Shown: positions 14,089 through 14,689 of the stretch, piece after piece
How the letters are laid out: each line of letters opens with the position of its first letter
How positions within the stretch are numbered: position 1 is the stretch's first letter
NCBI GenBank assembly: GCA_937884975.1
Contig: CAKZZS010000018.1
Location: forward strand, 1-14,689
Length of the DNA: 14,689 nucleotides
Origin: an uncultured Clostridia bacterium
GTDB lineage: Bacteria; Bacillota; Clostridia; Oscillospirales; Acutalibacteraceae
Direction: 5' to 3'
Translations under genes and position numbers: made by a program
Notes under the pieces: generated by a model
Seen by the model: only the letters and a program-made list of their open reading frames with translations
What the model was told of the DNA's origin: nothing
The model's database searches: none

Positions 14089-14520
14089 CTATTTTACATT
14101 AGGAAAATCTTTTTTGGAAATCCAATCTATCGCTTCCGAACAGCCCGGAAATCTGCAAAGCTTTATCTTTTCATTGTCATTGAAAACAAAAACAATTCTG
14201 TCGTAAAAGAAATTACCTATTTTAATACAATCAAAAACATCCTTCGAAACGGTTCTATCAACAAAATAGAAATCAAGTATGTCGCCTGTTCTTTCAACAT
14301 AATAAGCATATTTTCTACGGATTCTGTAGCCAACTATAATTATAATATTACATAGAATTATGAAAACCGCAATCGGCAGGATAAGAATTGGCTTATGGTC
14401 TAATGACAAAAGAATAATTGCAGCTACGAGAATAATAACGGAGGCTATTATAAACAAAACAGTAGTAACAGCTCCGATAAGCTCGCGCACGTGAAACAGC
14501 TTAAGGCATTTTTCCTTCAT
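14089..14520 (-). CDS. Small membrane protein with cytoplasmic C-terminal domain, unknown function
   Basis: I do not recognise this 143-residue protein. It begins MKEKCLKLFHVRELIG, then has two hydrophobic helices (about residues 16-40 and 44-66), with a short hairpin (DHKP) between them, and RIRRKYAYY immediately after, placing the last 75 residues in the cytoplasm. That domain is beta-rich (DILDFYFVDR, RIVFVFNDNEKIKLCRF) and ends in a helix-like SEAIDWISKK. The layout of two helices plus a beta domain resembles YcxB-like or bacterial PH-type proteins, but this is a guess. The ATG at 14520 is chosen over an upstream in-frame GTG because that GTG is part of the ribosome site GAGGTG. It heads the operon with the NYN gene. 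Confidence 0.8.
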   Translation of the reverse strand: MKEKCLKLFHVRELIGAVTTVLFIIASVIILVAAIILLSLDHKPILILPIAVFIILCNIIIIVGYRIRRKYAYYVERTGDILDFYFVDRTVSKDVFDCIKIGNFFYDRIVFVFNDNEKIKLCRFPGCSEAIDWISKKDFPNVK

Positions 14521-14537
14521 AAGAATCACCTCAAGTT

Positions 14538-14546
14538 ATTATACCA
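14538..14546 (-). promoter_or_regulatory. Possible extended -10 promoter for the membrane protein-NYN operon
   Basis: On the minus strand TGGTATAAT matches an extended -10 box exactly. At 17 bases upstream the -35 is only TTGTTT. The predicted start (near 14531) falls within the ribosome site GAGGTG, giving a leader of only about 11 nt, which is a reason for caution. It lies directly after the 14571-14595 terminator, where a promoter is needed. Confidence 0.4.
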
Positions 14547-14570
14547 TAATATATGAATAAAAACAAACAA

Positions 14571-14595
14571 AAACCTCCTGAATATCAGGAGGTTT
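14571..14595. terminator. Bidirectional terminator
   Basis: CCTCCTGA (14574-14581) and TCAGGAGG (14585-14592) form an 8-bp stem with a 3-base loop, extended by AAA/TTT pairs to 11. On the minus strand the tail is TTTTTGTTTGTTTTT, a strong U-tract that would end a minus-strand transcript entering from beyond the window. The plus tail (TTTAATTTTAAG) is weaker. Confidence 0.85.
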
Positions 14596-14643
14596 AATTT
14601 TAAGTGTTTTATCGCACCCAAAAAACTGAACAAAGGGGAGCGT

Positions 14644-14689
14644 ATGGGGAAAAGTGAGATGAGAGAAAAATTGAGACCAAGATATGGTC
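14644..14689 (+). CDS. Possible start of a plus-strand gene cut by the window edge
   Basis: An ATG at 14644 is preceded closely by AAAGGGGAG and opens a frame of 15 codons that runs off the window (MGKSEMREKLRPRYG). The spacing from GGAG to ATG, 3 bases, is short. The codons AGA, TTG and GGG look different from the neighbouring genes. The product cannot be recognised from this much sequence. Confidence 0.25.
   Translation, partial: MGKSEMREKLRPRYG

Noticed and set aside
14675..14689. Short inverted repeat GACCA-AGATA-TGGTC at the right edge
   Set aside because: Five-base arms are expected by chance; nothing links it to an insertion sequence end.

Overview
The window looks like chromosomal DNA from a low-to-moderate GC Gram-positive anaerobe of the Clostridia, probably a gut Ruminococcus/Oscillospirales-type bacterium. 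This is inferred from the AT-rich spacers, strong AGGAGG-type ribosome sites, a secreted protein with choline/glucan-binding-like cell-wall repeats, a GPH-type sugar symporter, a secreted arabinofuranosidase and an Rrf2-controlled cysteine operon. I cannot name the species. Eleven of the twelve full-length genes are on the minus strand; the ZIP metal transporter is the exception. No rRNA, tRNA, CRISPR array or complete mobile element was seen.

Layout, left to right. (1) 84-2996 (-): a large secreted repeat protein with a beta-helix-like N-terminus and about 16 C-terminal aromatic wall-binding repeats. (2) 3101-4555 (-): a GPH-family sugar:cation symporter ending at a strong hairpin terminator. 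(3) 4701-5447 (+): a ZIP/ZupT-like divalent metal transporter, convergent with the next operon and sharing its terminator. (4) 5491-8345 (-): a sulfur-assimilation operon transcribed metY - cysK - rrf2, with a near-consensus promoter, overlapping operator-like repeats and a leader of about 137 nt. (5) 8413-12245 (-): GH51 arabinofuranosidase - PAP2 membrane phosphatase - unknown 180-aa protein, ending at a strong terminator. (6) 12280-14520 (-): small membrane protein - NYN/LOTUS RNA-binding nuclease-like protein - MIF-type tautomerase - hairpin - low-molecular-weight protein tyrosine phosphatase, probably one tightly spaced operon. A bidirectional terminator follows at 14571-14595. The last 46 bases may begin a plus-strand gene.

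The most interesting signal is the leader of the cysteine operon. It contains a 24-codon open frame (8209-8283, -) with its own Shine-Dalgarno-like element, whose last six residues are CFRCCY. The RNA around it can fold into a two-part hairpin. The inner stem is a perfect 10-bp repeat covering the first cysteine codon. The outer stem pairs the middle of the small ORF with the metY Shine-Dalgarno sequence through 12 base pairs with two single-base bulges. This geometry suggests that a ribosome pausing on cysteine codons would open the metY ribosome site when cysteinyl-tRNA is scarce. Together with the operator-like palindrome over the -10 box and the terminal rrf2 gene, which carries three cysteines in an IscR-like arrangement, the operon would have two layers of sulfur-responsive control. 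The small ORF, stems, promoter and palindrome are read directly from the sequence; the mechanism is inference.

Secondary points of interest are a bacterial homologue of macrophage migration inhibitory factor next to an RNA-binding NYN/LOTUS protein, a GH51 enzyme with both a signal peptide and a C-terminal membrane anchor, and a hairpin inside the tautomerase-phosphatase operon that lacks a U-tract.
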